From Paracoccus xiamenensis (GTDB lineage Bacteria > Pseudomonadota > Alphaproteobacteria > Rhodobacterales > Rhodobacteraceae): DNA of 52,449 bases. Positions 7,156 to 15,279 of this stretch are shown piece after piece. The translations under genes and the position numbers were made by a program. The stretch's first letter is position 1; each line of letters opens with the position of its first letter. The stretch covers positions 1-52,449 of the forward strand of contig NZ_JAAOHY010000013.1 of the NCBI RefSeq assembly GCF_011308835.1. The letters run 5' to 3'. The notes under the pieces are model-generated. The model saw only the letters and a program-made list of their open reading frames with translations, searched no databases and had not been told where the DNA came from.

Positions 7156-8421
7156 TCATGCGGACCGGCGGTCTGATGCCTCATCGGCATCATGCACCAG
7201 CCGGGGCCTCGGCCGGAATGCACTGGCCACGGCATCGACCCCGGCGCGGAGCGGCGAATCCATCAGATGGGCATAGCGCAGCGTGGTCTGCATCTGACTG
7301 TGGCCGAGCAACTTGCCGATCATCTCCAGCGAGGCGCCGCCGCTGACCAGAAGCGAGGCGAAGGTGTGGCGCAGATCGTGAATGCGGACGTCCTCCAGCC
7401 CGCATTCCTTATGCACCCGCGCCCAGAACCGGCGCACTTCCTGAACCGGCTGGCCGGGCGTGTCGCCGGGGAACAGCCATGGCACCCCCTTCGGCACCAG
7501 CATCAGCCGCTGTCGGACAATGGCGGCGGTCTCGTCGGAAATCGGCACACGGTGCGCGCGGCGCTGTTTGGTCATCGCGGGCGGTTTCGACCAGCTCATC
7601 TGTTCGAGATTGAACTGCTCGAAGCGGGATTGCCGCACCTCGCCGAGGCGAGCCCCGGTCAGCATGCAGAGCCGGATGATGTCGGCCGCGCGCCGGTCTT
7701 CGGCGGCGTCCAGCGCGGCTGCCAGTTTGGCGATTTCTTCCTTGGACAGGAAGCGCTCGCGCGGTGTTTCCATGCGGCGATGAAAGCGCTGCGCCGGATT
7801 GTCCTCGCGCCAGCCCCATTGCACCGCCAGCGTGAACATCTTTCGCAGGATCTCTCCGACACGGTTGGCGCGGACCGGTGTCGGCTTCGGCCCCTGCAGC
7901 TTCCTTGCCCGGTTGTTCGGCTTCGCCTTATGCGGCCGGGCCCGGCCCTCGGCGATCTGGGTCAGCAGCCTGTCCACGTCGCTCTGGGTGATCTCGGAGA
8001 CCAGTTTGCGTCCCCAGACCGGGGCGACCAGTTTCGCCATGACCGAGCGCTGGTCGGCCTGACTTCGTTCCGAGAGTTTCGGCAGATGCTCGGCGCAATA
8101 GCGTTCGATCAGATCGTCGACGCGGGGCGCCGCGCGCTTCTCCTCGCGCAGGGCCAGCGGGTCGGCCCCGGCATCGATCTCGCGCCGCAGTTCCCGGGCC
8201 CGCTCCCGCGCCGCCGAGACCGACCAATCGGGCCAGCGCCCAAAGGTCATCCGGCGCTGGCGCCCGGCATGGCGGTAATCCAGCGTGAAGGCCCGCCCGC
8301 CGCCGCGATAGATGCAGACGGCAAAGCCGCGCATTTCGCTGTCGAAGATCTGGTAATCCCGCCCCGGCACCGGCTCGGCCTCGCGCAGGATCTTCTCGGT
8401 CAGCTTGATGCGTTCGGGCAT
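7156..8421 (-). CDS. Tyrosine recombinase (P4-type integrase)
   Basis: A 421-residue site-specific tyrosine integrase. The N-terminal about 90 residues match the arm-binding DUF4102-type domain (KLTEKILREAEP, then D-S-E-M-R-G-F-A-V). A SAM-like core-binding domain follows at about 100-200, then the catalytic domain. Visible catalytic residues are Arg258 (LTGARLGE), His348-x-x-Arg351, His374 (LLGH) and nucleophile Tyr383, so the set is complete. P4-type integrases typically target tRNA 3' ends, consistent with the tRNA-fMet repeats bounding this island. It lies 6.9 kb from the left repeat rather than beside it, so later insertions may have moved it, or it may belong to a nested element. Confidence 0.92.
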   Translation of the reverse strand: MPERIKLTEKILREAEPVPGRDYQIFDSEMRGFAVCIYRGGGRAFTLDYRHAGRQRRMTFGRWPDWSVSAARERARELRREIDAGADPLALREEKRAAPRVDDLIERYCAEHLPKLSERSQADQRSVMAKLVAPVWGRKLVSEITQSDVDRLLTQIAEGRARPHKAKPNNRARKLQGPKPTPVRANRVGEILRKMFTLAVQWGWREDNPAQRFHRRMETPRERFLSKEEIAKLAAALDAAEDRRAADIIRLCMLTGARLGEVRQSRFEQFNLEQMSWSKPPAMTKQRRAHRVPISDETAAIVRQRLMLVPKGVPWLFPGDTPGQPVQEVRRFWARVHKECGLEDVRIHDLRHTFASLLVSGGASLEMIGKLLGHSQMQTTLRYAHLMDSPLRAGVDAVASAFRPRPRLVHDADEASDRRSA

Positions 8422-8493
8422 GGTCTTTTGGTCCTTATTGCATCCGACATGAGGCGTGGTTCCGCGGCTCTATCAAGCCAAGCATGGGAACGC

Positions 8494-8549
8494 GGGCGGC
8501 GGCGAGGCGGAGAGTGGCATAAACGTCGCCATCTTCGCGCCACCCCATG
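8494..8549 (+). repeat. Left arm of a 56-bp imperfect inverted repeat
   Basis: The reverse complement of this segment matches 8871-8926 at about 47 of 56 positions. The best-kept blocks are CATGGGGTGGCGCG at one end and CTCCGCCTCGCCGCC at the other. The arms are separated by 321 bases and flank the integrase/AlpA promoter region. They could be binding sites for a regulator or a remnant of a small inverted-repeat element; no transposase is present between them. Confidence 0.6.
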
Positions 8550-8870
8550 ATTTGCTGGGAATTTCGGGCGCTGGGCGCGCCGGTGGCGGTGCGCCGCATC
8601 ATCGCCTGCCCTGCCGCATCACCGGATTCGCCATCAAGAGCGGGAGTTTTCTCGGGTCTCGCCGCCCCGATTTTGCAAATCTCGAGTGATATCAATGGGT
8701 GGCGCGGTGCCGTGCCGGTTGCCACCCCCTCTTTACCCGCCAATGCCGGTCAATGCCGACATTTCCCGCTGTTCGCACCTGTGTGTCGCTTTGGCGTCAA
8801 TCCGACCGTGATCACCGCTCTCCGCCACCCTGCCCCTTCTATCTCCCAACACGCCCCAAAGCCGGCAAAA

Positions 8871-8926
8871 CATGGGGTGGCGCGCCTGTGGCGATCTTTG
8901 TGCCACCCTCCGCCTCGCCGCCACCC
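8871..8926 (-). repeat. Right arm of a 56-bp imperfect inverted repeat
   Basis: Partner of 8494-8549. Both arms read from ATGGGGTGGCGC in an open frame beginning M-G-W-R, with about 20 similar residues on opposite strands. This follows from the DNA repeat and is not by itself evidence of coding. The arm lies about 50 bases upstream of the AlpA-like start. Confidence 0.6.
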
Positions 8927-8973
8927 CTCGGGTTCTGCGCTCAATCGGCTCCACAGCAAGGATGGAGACCCCG

Positions 8974-9231
8974 ATGCCGCATCTCGGATCGATGCCGGAA
9001 CCGACCGCAAAACCCCGCACTCTGATGAGCGGCTGGATCAGCCGCCTCGACCTCGCCACCGAACTCGGCCTCTCGGTCGACACCCTGCGCCGCTGGGAGG
9101 CGCAGCGCGTGGGACCGCCCTGCGTGCGTGCCGGGCGAAAGGTCTATTACCGCCGCGCGGCGGTCGAGGACTGGCTGGAAGAGCAGGAACAGGCCGCCCC
9201 GCGCCGCCGCCGCGCCGGAGGCCGCCGCTGA
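8974..9231 (+). CDS. AlpA/excisionase-like helix-turn-helix protein
   Basis: An 85-residue DNA-binding protein. Residues about 18-65 form a MerR/AlpA-type winged helix: LDLATELGLSVDTLRRWEAQ, then G-P-P-C-V-R-A-G-R-K-V-Y-Y, then A-V-E-D-W-L. This is the classic excisionase-family helix-turn-helix. A basic Arg-rich tail follows. It opens a rightward operon with minimal overlaps (TGATG with the next gene). Small proteins of this type act as excisionases or activators of the adjacent integrase. I chose the ATG at 8974 for its spacing to GGAG; an ATG at 8962 is an alternative. Confidence 0.8.
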   Translation: MPHLGSMPEPTAKPRTLMSGWISRLDLATELGLSVDTLRRWEAQRVGPPCVRAGRKVYYRRAAVEDWLEEQEQAAPRRRRAGGRR

Positions 9232-9479
9232 TGTCGGACCTGATCCATGCGCCCGACTGGCCCGCCGACCGTGTGGCCGAGGCAAGGGCGGTCATCGCCG
9301 ATGCCGCCCATCACAGCGACCGGCTGGTCGGCATCGCCTGCGAGGTGTTGGCTAGGCATGGCGAAACGGCCGAAGAACGCGAAGAGGCTCGACTGCTGCG
9401 GCTGATCGTCGATGCCCGACGGCCCGTCCGCGCCAGGCGCAACGATGGCGATCACGAAGATCGCGGGGTGCAGCGATGA
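9231..9479 (+). CDS. Small hypothetical protein of the phage-type operon
   Basis: An 82-residue charged protein whose ATG overlaps the preceding stop (TGATG) and whose stop overlaps the next start (ATGA). Length, composition (Ala, Arg, Glu) and position fit an operon gene rather than a chance frame. It has a predicted helix at about 12-50, including EVLARHGETAEEREEARLL. I recognise no family and propose no function. Confidence 0.55.
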   Translation: MSDLIHAPDWPADRVAEARAVIADAAHHSDRLVGIACEVLARHGETAEEREEARLLRLIVDARRPVRARRNDGDHEDRGVQR

Positions 9480-9871
9480 AGCGCCGTTGCACCCCCGAAG
9501 CCGATCTGCAGCGCGCCGTCGTGCGCGCCTTGCGCCAGATCCTGCCCCGCACCGCCATCGTCCATCACTGCGTCAATGAGGTTTCTGAGCCCGGACCGCG
9601 CGGCGCGAAACGCCAGGCGATCCTCGTGGGCATGGGCGTCCATGCCGGATTCGCTGACCTTATGATCCTCTGCGACGGCCGCGTGCTGTTTCTGGAACTC
9701 AAATCCCCGAAGGGCCAGTTGCGCCCGACGCAGGAAGCCTTTCGCGATGCCGTGCGGACGCAAGGTTTCGGCTGGGCGCTGGTCCGGTCGCTGGACGACG
9801 CGCTGACAGCGCTGGCCGATCACGGGTTTTCCAGCCGCATTGCGGCCCCGGCCCGGAGGGTCGCGCCATGA
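9476..9871 (+). CDS. VRR-NUC domain nuclease
   Basis: A 131-residue stand-alone VRR-NUC protein of the PD-(D/E)XK superfamily. Visible motifs are the N-terminal Glu of PEADLQRAV, then G-F-A-D-L (metal-binding Asp), then L-F-L-E-L-K-S (the E-x-K catalytic pair) and a downstream Q-x-x-F-R-D region. Such small VRR-NUC proteins occur in phages and may act as structure-specific nucleases in replication or recombination. It is coupled on both sides by 4-base overlaps, placing it in the early replication-type module. Confidence 0.85.
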   Translation: MKRRCTPEADLQRAVVRALRQILPRTAIVHHCVNEVSEPGPRGAKRQAILVGMGVHAGFADLMILCDGRVLFLELKSPKGQLRPTQEAFRDAVRTQGFGWALVRSLDDALTALADHGFSSRIAAPARRVAP

Positions 9872-10848
9872 GCCACGCCGCAACCAACTGGGCCATCCAG
9901 CAGCGCGGGCTGAAGCCCGCCACCAAGATCGTGCTCTGGCATCTCTGCGACCGTCACAATCCTGATTTCGGCTGCTTTCCGACGCAGGTTCGATTGGCCG
10001 AAGACGCCGAGATGTCGGTTTCGGCGCTGAACGAACACCTGATCAAGCTCGAGGAACGGCGCCTGATCCACCGGGTCCGCACGCATGATCCGCGCACCCA
10101 CAAGCGCCAGGCCACCCGCTATATCCTGGGCTTCGAGCCGGGCTTTCCGCAAGACCCGTCTCCGGAAACCGGAGATGGCGACGAGGGGCCCGAGGACGAA
10201 CCGAACGGCGATCCAACTCCGGATACCGGACATGGGTCCATCTCCGGATTTTCGGCAAAGCCATCTCCGGATTTTGCCGAAAGCCATCTCCGGAATCCGG
10301 AGACTAACCCTGTAAGGGAACCTTTAAGGGAACCAGTAAAGGAGGAGGAGGACGCGCGGGCGCGCGAGGATCGATTTGAAGAATTTTTCGGCGAGCTGCT
10401 CGACGCGCTGGGCCTGGACCTTGAGGCCGCCCTTCCGTGCTGGTGGCAGGGCTGGCCCGCCCGTGAACATGTCCGGCGCTGGATCACCGATCTCGGGCTG
10501 ACCGGGGATCGCATCGTCGCGGTGGCCCGGGACAGCCGGGAAACCCATCCCGAACCGCCGGACGGGCCGAGGGCGCTGGACCGGTTCATGGAGCGGGCGG
10601 CGAGGTCGCCATCGGCGGATCTGGGCAGGAAGGCCAGCCGCAGCACCGACGACCAACGCCGGAAGCGCAAATCCAAGCCCGCCGACGCCCCTCGGGCAAG
10701 TCTCGACGAAATCGCGGGGTTTTATGCCGGGATGGTGAACGGGGACGGCTACCTGCCCTCGAACGCCATCTCCAACACAGTGCGCAATGCCATGCTTGAG
10801 AGAGGGCTGGTGACGACCCAGCGCCTGCGCGAACGAGGGGTGCTGTGA
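9868..10848 (+). CDS. Phage-type replication/helix-turn-helix protein
   Basis: A 326-residue protein. Residues about 15-90 form a winged helix of the kind found in phage replication initiators and helix-turn-helix proteins of this operon type (KIVLWHLCDRHN, then S-V-S-A-L-N-E-H-L-I-K-L-E-E-R-R-L-I). The middle (about 90-155) is low-complexity and encoded by tandem DNA repeats. The C-terminal half is basic. A repeat cluster inside the gene recalls phage O-type initiators, where the origin lies within the initiator gene; the function is inferred from that analogy and the neighbours. Another possibility is a transcription factor. Confidence 0.65.
   Translation: MSHAATNWAIQQRGLKPATKIVLWHLCDRHNPDFGCFPTQVRLAEDAEMSVSALNEHLIKLEERRLIHRVRTHDPRTHKRQATRYILGFEPGFPQDPSPETGDGDEGPEDEPNGDPTPDTGHGSISGFSAKPSPDFAESHLRNPETNPVREPLREPVKEEEDARAREDRFEEFFGELLDALGLDLEAALPCWWQGWPAREHVRRWITDLGLTGDRIVAVARDSRETHPEPPDGPRALDRFMERAARSPSADLGRKASRSTDDQRRKRKSKPADAPRASLDEIAGFYAGMVNGDGYLPSNAISNTVRNAMLERGLVTTQRLRERGVL
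10238..10300 (+). repeat. Iteron-like tandem 23-bp repeats inside the gene at 9868
   Basis: Two full 23-bp units (10238-10260, 10261-10283), each beginning CCATCTCCGGATTTT, are followed by a third partial unit (10284-10300). Two more degenerate TCTCCGGA/ACTCCGGA units lie upstream near 10160 and 10214. The third unit ends in a palindrome around TCTCCGGAATCCGGAGA. Regular units inside a putative initiator gene fit replication-origin iterons, as in lambda O; this is inference. Confidence 0.6.
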
Positions 10849-12002
10849 ATGGTCTGGTGTCACGTCCCCGGCACGGCCTCAGCCTCTGCGCAGGCGGCGG
10901 AGGTCTGGATATGGGCCTCATGCTCGCCGAGCCCGGATATCATACCCGCGCCTTCGTCGAATGGGAGGACTGGCCCCGTGCCGTCCTCATCGCCGCGCAA
11001 TCTGCGCGGTATTTCGCCCCGGCGCCGATCTGGGACGATCTGCGCAGCTTCGATGCCAGCCCCTTCCTTGGTGCCTTCGACATCGTGCTGGCCGGATATC
11101 CCTGCCAGCCCTTCAGCGCCGCCGGAAAGCGTGGCGGTGCGGCCGATCCCCGCCATCTCTGGCCCGAGGTCGCCCGTGTCATCGCCGAATGCCGACCGGA
11201 ATGGGTCTTTCTCGAAAATGTCGCCGGACACGTCACCCTCGGGCTGGAAACCGTCCTCCGAGAGCTTTGGGGCATGGGTTACACGCCTGCGGCGGGTCTC
11301 TTCAGCGCGGCAGAAGTCGGTGCGCCGCACCAGCGGCTGCGGATCTTCATCCTGGCCCACACCGATGAGCCTGCATCCCGGCACCGGCAGCTACAACCCG
11401 GCGGGCAACAGCGACTTCACCCGCAAGGCCGAGGCGCTGGCGCTGGGCATCGCCAGCTGGTCGACGCCGAAGGCCAGGGATGGCGCGAAGGGCGGACCGG
11501 GGCAGAGCTATGGCTCGGGCGGGACCCCGCCCCTGCCCGCGCAGGCTGCGCAATGGCCGACCCCGGCCGCGCAGAACTGGAAGGGATCCAGCGCGGCCAG
11601 CATCACCCGGGCGGATGGCAAGAGCCGGATGGATATCCTGCATTATCGGGCGGAGCAGGGCTTCACCCGCCCGGCCCCGCCGATCATGCCGCCTGGGCTT
11701 CCATCCTCGCCGCACGCCCCGATCTCGCGCCCGCTCTGGGCTTTCATGACTGCCTCGCATGGGCGCGTCGCATGTCGGCGGATCCTGAAGGCCCGGTCGC
11801 GGCGGCGGCTGAACCCGCTCTTCGTCGGATGGCTGATGGGCTGGCCCATCGGGCACGCGCTCTGCGCCTGCTCGGCAACGGAGTTCATCCGCTGGCAGCG
11901 GCACATGCGTGGCGCGCTCTCGCGGCTGCCCATGGCCTCGGGCCCGTGGATCTGGCGACCGGCGGAGGACGCCCAGCGCCCGGCGCAGATGCTCCTGTTT
12001 GA
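10845..12002 (+). CDS. C5 cytosine-specific DNA methyltransferase (frame A)
   Basis: A 385-residue protein with the ordered C5-methyltransferase motifs. Motif I is near residue 17 (LCAGGGGLDMG). Motif IV carries catalytic Cys87 (P-C-Q-P-F-S). Motif VI is Glu124-Asn-Val and motif VIII is Gln163-Arg-Leu-Arg166. After a poorly conserved target-recognition stretch comes motif X with Gly344-Asn345-Gly (LLGNGVHPLAAAHAW). It therefore looks complete and catalytic. The GTG start at 10845 overlaps the preceding stop (GTGA). It would methylate cytosine, probably as phage self-protection. The same DNA also carries a second long frame (10849-12018), so the C-terminal half may be translated differently in relatives. 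Confidence 0.85.
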   Translation: MNGLVSRPRHGLSLCAGGGGLDMGLMLAEPGYHTRAFVEWEDWPRAVLIAAQSARYFAPAPIWDDLRSFDASPFLGAFDIVLAGYPCQPFSAAGKRGGAADPRHLWPEVARVIAECRPEWVFLENVAGHVTLGLETVLRELWGMGYTPAAGLFSAAEVGAPHQRLRIFILAHTDEPASRHRQLQPGGQQRLHPQGRGAGAGHRQLVDAEGQGWREGRTGAELWLGRDPAPARAGCAMADPGRAELEGIQRGQHHPGGWQEPDGYPALSGGAGLHPPGPADHAAWASILAARPDLAPALGFHDCLAWARRMSADPEGPVAAAAEPALRRMADGLAHRARALRLLGNGVHPLAAAHAWRALAAAHGLGPVDLATGGGRPAPGADAPV

Positions 12003-12018
12003 AGGATTGCAGCCATGA
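10849..12018 (+). CDS. Overlapping second frame of the methyltransferase locus (frame B)
   Basis: This 389-residue frame covers nearly the same DNA as 10845-12002. Its first half looks like a shadow. From about residue 165 it has motifs I associate with phage methyltransferase-like proteins: repeated W-P-T-P/W-S-T-P segments followed by A-R-D or A-Q-N-W, G-S-Y-N-P-A-G-N-S-D-F, and a C-terminal LNPLFVGWLMGWPIG followed by F-I-R-W. That last motif is encoded by the same bases as motif X of frame A. The stop overlaps the next start (ATGA), like the other operon junctions. It may be a real overprinted or shift-derived product, or a relic of an ancestral frame; a pure chance frame is less likely. 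Confidence 0.4.
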   Translation: MVWCHVPGTASASAQAAEVWIWASCSPSPDIIPAPSSNGRTGPVPSSSPRNLRGISPRRRSGTICAASMPAPSLVPSTSCWPDIPASPSAPPESVAVRPIPAISGPRSPVSSPNADRNGSFSKMSPDTSPSGWKPSSESFGAWVTRLRRVSSARQKSVRRTSGCGSSSWPTPMSLHPGTGSYNPAGNSDFTRKAEALALGIASWSTPKARDGAKGGPGQSYGSGGTPPLPAQAAQWPTPAAQNWKGSSAASITRADGKSRMDILHYRAEQGFTRPAPPIMPPGLPSSPHAPISRPLWAFMTASHGRVACRRILKARSRRRLNPLFVGWLMGWPIGHALCACSATEFIRWQRHMRGALSRLPMASGPWIWRPAEDAQRPAQMLLFEGLQP

Positions 12019-12698
12019 GTATTCAGGGACGGATCGGCCGCACGGGCGGCGGACGGGTGAAACGCGCGCTGGGCGTGCAGGCGGCACTGGAATGGGCGTT
12101 CCGGATCGAGAAGGCGCAGCTGGACCTGCCTGTGCCGGAGGACCAGACCGGCGAAGGCTACGGCTATGGGTTGGAACATGTCCTGCTGCAGCGCGCGGCG
12201 CTGGGCTGCCGGATCGATGGCGGACAGCACAAGATCGGCAGCTACACCCACGAGGATGCAGAGGTGATCGCCGCCTGTGTCGCCGGCATGCCCGACAGTA
12301 TTGGCGGGAGGCGCATGGCGATCCGCGTCGCCGAACTGGCCCGCGCCGGGCTGACGCCGGACTGGATGCCGGGCGCCATCCCGCGCTGCGTCCCGGTCGA
12401 GGTCAAGCGCAACCAGCATGGGGAGCGCGCCGCAACCACGGTCGTCGGCACGACGCGCGTGCTGTCACGCGGCAAGTGGTGCACGGTCGATATCCTGGCC
12501 TGCCCGGTCACCTTCTCGCCCCATCCCCGCCAGATCGAAGCCGCGCACCGCGCCTATGACGACTGGTGGCAGGCGCTGGGCTGGATCCGCGACGGGCTGA
12601 TCGCGGGCGGGATGTTGCGGGAGGTCGAGGTGACGGAGGTGATGCCGAGGAGGAGGCCGTGGGAAACGCATCAGCGAGTGACGCAACCGTCGACATGA
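12015..12698 (+). CDS. Conserved phage-type hypothetical protein
   Basis: A 227-residue soluble protein whose ATG overlaps the frame-B stop of the methyltransferase locus (ATGA). It has no membrane segment. Two parts, at about 30-60 (FRIEKAQLDLPVPED) and 175-205 (Y-D-D-W-W-Q-A-L-G-W-I-R-D-G), look like conserved helices. Such proteins follow the methyltransferase in related prophage modules, but I know no function. It ends the phage-type operon; the next gene begins a different module after 142 bases. Confidence 0.55.
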   Translation: MSIQGRIGRTGGGRVKRALGVQAALEWAFRIEKAQLDLPVPEDQTGEGYGYGLEHVLLQRAALGCRIDGGQHKIGSYTHEDAEVIAACVAGMPDSIGGRRMAIRVAELARAGLTPDWMPGAIPRCVPVEVKRNQHGERAATTVVGTTRVLSRGKWCTVDILACPVTFSPHPRQIEAAHRAYDDWWQALGWIRDGLIAGGMLREVEVTEVMPRRRPWETHQRVTQPST

Positions 12699-12840
12699 TC
12701 TACTCGATGAATTCTTCGCTCTTCAATCCCTCATCATATCAGCGCACAGATGATGCTGTCATGACGCCGCTCCGGCTGTCATTTCCGAAGACAAACCCGT
12801 ATCAATCTGCAAACCAGAATAAAATCGAGGGCAGTGGCCA

Positions 12841-15279
12841 ATGGCTATCAAGAAAAGCGACATCTACCGATCCCTTTGGGAGAGCTGCGACCAGCTCCGG
12901 GGTGGCATGGATGCGTCGCTCTACAAGGATTACATCCTCACCCTGCTCTTCGTGAAATACGTGTCTGACCGCGCTGGCCAGCCCGACGCGCTGATCGAGG
13001 TGCCGCCCGGTGCCTCGTTCGCCGACATGAAAGCCCTGCGCGGGTCAAAGAACATCGGCGAAGGGATAGATACAATCATCGCTCGCATCGCCGAAGAAAA
13101 CGAGCTCAGCGGAGTGATCGACAGGGCCTTCTTCAACGACCCCGAAAAATTCGGTCGCGGCCAGAAGATGATCAACACACTGACCGCGCTTATCAACATC
13201 TTCAGCCGTGAAGAATTGAACTTCTCGAAGAACCGCGCCGATGGCGACGATATCCTCGGGGACGCCTACGAATACCTGATGCGGAATTTCGCGACCGAGG
13301 CAGGCAAGTCCAAGGGGCAGTTCTATACCCCGGCCGAGGTGTCGCGGGTCGTCGCCTCCGTGGCGGGCGTCAGCCGCGCCACCAGCCCGCGGCAGACGGT
13401 CTACGACCCGACCTGCGGCTCGGGTTCGCTGCTGCTGAAAGCCGCCGAGACCGCCCGTGTGCCGATCACCATTTTCGGGCAGGAGATGGACATCGCCACC
13501 CGCGGCCTCGCCCGCATGAACATGATCATGCATAATCGCGAAACCGCCGAGATCGCGCAGGGCGACGTCATTGCCGAACCGCATTTTCTGACCGACGCAC
13601 AGCACCTCCAAACCTTCGATTTTGTCGTCGCCAACCCTCCCTTTTCGGCCAAGGCGTGGGCGTCGGGCCTGACCGAGGATACGAAATACGGCCGCTTTGA
13701 CGATGGCGAGCCGCCCGCCAAGAACGGCGATTTCGCCTTCCTGCTGCACATCCTCGCCTCGATGAAGGCCACCGGGTCGGGCGCGGTCATCCTGCCCCAC
13801 GGCGTCCTGTTCCGCGGCAATGCCGAAGCACGGCTGCGTGAAAAAATCCTCAAGCGCGGCTACGTCAAGGGTATCATCGGCCTGCCCGCAAACCTGTTCT
13901 ATGGCACCGGCATCCCCGCCTCGATCATCGTGCTCGACAAATCCGAGGCCCGCGCCGACCGCCCCGTCTTCATGATCGACGCCTCCCGGGGCTTCATCAA
14001 GGACGGCAACAAGAACCGCCTGCGCGAGCGCGACATCCACAAGATCATCGACGCCTTCACCAAGGCCCAGACGATCCCCGGCTATTCCCGCCTCGTGCCC
14101 TTCGACGAGATCACGCGCAACGACTTCAACCTGAACATCCCCCGCTATATCGACGGCTCCGACCCAGAGGATCTGCAGGACATCACCGCCCACCTGCATG
14201 GTGGCGTGCCTGAACGCGACATCGACGCGCTGGGCGAATTCTGGGCGGTCATGCCCACTCTGCGCGCCACGCTGTTCGGGCCGAACCCGCGCAAGGGTTA
14301 TGCCGATCCGCTTGTCGCCCCCGATCAGGTGCGCGCCACGATCCGCAACCATGCGGATTTCGTGGCTTTCCGCGCGCAGATCACCGGCATTCTGGACGGC
14401 TGGATCGCGGAAAATACCCCGCTGCTGACCGGCATCCGGCAGGACGACCACCCGCGCGACCTGATCCATACCATTGCCGAGGACATGCTGACCCGCTTTG
14501 ACCCCGCGCCGCTGGTCGACAAATATGAGGCCTATCAGCGCCTGATGTCCTATTGGGCGGCCACCATGCAGGACGATGTTTTCATCATCGCGGGCGGCGG
14601 CTGGCTGGCGGCGCGCGAATTGCGCGAGGCGCGCAAGGAAACCGGCGACGACAAGAAGGTGAAATGGCTGGAAGAGGGGGATCTGACAGTGAACAAGCTG
14701 CGCCTTGTCGCCGATGTGATCCCCCCGCGCCTGATTACCGCGCGCTTTTTCCCGGACCTGAAGCAGGCGCTGGACGACGCCACCGCCAAGGCCGAGGAAC
14801 TGGGCCGCGAGATCGAGGAACTGGCCGAGGAACACGGGGCCGAGGGCGGGCTGCTGGAATTTGCGATGACCGAGACCGGCAAACTGACCGCCGCATCGGT
14901 GAAAGCCCGCGAAAGGTCGGGCGAGGCCGAGCCTGACGAGCGGTCCCTGCTGAAACAGGCTTCCAAACTGATCGCAGCCGAGGCCGCGGCGAAGAAGGCG
15001 GCGAAAGAGGCCGAGGCGAAACTGACCGAGGCGGTGCTGAAGGGATACCCCACCCTGACCATGGGCGAGATCCAGACCCTTGTGGTGCAGGACAAGTGGC
15101 TGGCCGACATCAGCGCCGCCATCGGGGCCGAGGTCGAGGCGCGGACGGAAACGCTGACCGCCCGCGTGCGGGTGCTGACCGAACGCTATGGCCAGACCCT
15201 GCCGCAGATCATGGAGGATCTGGCGGGGCTGGAGGCGCGGGTGGCCGGGCATCTGGCGGCGATGGGGGTGGCGGGATGA
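12841..15279 (+). CDS. hsdM: Type I restriction-modification methyltransferase subunit HsdM
   Basis: An 812-residue N6-adenine methyltransferase of a type I system. An HsdM_N helical domain (about 1-145) precedes the catalytic domain. Motif I includes Asp189 in DPTCGSGS (S-adenosylmethionine binding) and motif IV is Asn265-Pro-Pro-Phe (catalysis). The C-terminal third (about 560-800) is long, charged and coiled-coil-like. At 812 residues it is much longer than EcoKI-type HsdM (about 530), as in the subgroup with large C-terminal extensions. Two HsdM pair with one HsdS to modify the target and prevent self-cleavage. The ATGA overlap with hsdS couples their translation. Confidence 0.96.
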   Translation: MAIKKSDIYRSLWESCDQLRGGMDASLYKDYILTLLFVKYVSDRAGQPDALIEVPPGASFADMKALRGSKNIGEGIDTIIARIAEENELSGVIDRAFFNDPEKFGRGQKMINTLTALINIFSREELNFSKNRADGDDILGDAYEYLMRNFATEAGKSKGQFYTPAEVSRVVASVAGVSRATSPRQTVYDPTCGSGSLLLKAAETARVPITIFGQEMDIATRGLARMNMIMHNRETAEIAQGDVIAEPHFLTDAQHLQTFDFVVANPPFSAKAWASGLTEDTKYGRFDDGEPPAKNGDFAFLLHILASMKATGSGAVILPHGVLFRGNAEARLREKILKRGYVKGIIGLPANLFYGTGIPASIIVLDKSEARADRPVFMIDASRGFIKDGNKNRLRERDIHKIIDAFTKAQTIPGYSRLVPFDEITRNDFNLNIPRYIDGSDPEDLQDITAHLHGGVPERDIDALGEFWAVMPTLRATLFGPNPRKGYADPLVAPDQVRATIRNHADFVAFRAQITGILDGWIAENTPLLTGIRQDDHPRDLIHTIAEDMLTRFDPAPLVDKYEAYQRLMSYWAATMQDDVFIIAGGGWLAARELREARKETGDDKKVKWLEEGDLTVNKLRLVADVIPPRLITARFFPDLKQALDDATAKAEELGREIEELAEEHGAEGGLLEFAMTETGKLTAASVKARERSGEAEPDERSLLKQASKLIAAEAAAKKAAKEAEAKLTEAVLKGYPTLTMGEIQTLVVQDKWLADISAAIGAEVEARTETLTARVRVLTERYGQTLPQIMEDLAGLEARVAGHLAAMGVAG

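Larger units (their letters stand above)
8422..8973. other. Divergent control region between integrase and AlpA-like gene
   Basis: A 552-base region separating the leftward integrase from the rightward phage-type operon, containing the inverted repeats at 8494-8549 and 8871-8926. The long open frames across it run through the repeats and look like GC-driven shadows. By position it should hold the promoters and operators for integration/excision control. GGAG at about 8964 is the probable ribosome-binding site for the gene at 8974. Confidence 0.5.

Noticed and set aside
10238..10300. CRISPR-like repeat array
   Set aside because: Units are contiguous with no spacers and lie within a coding frame; tandem iterons explain them better.
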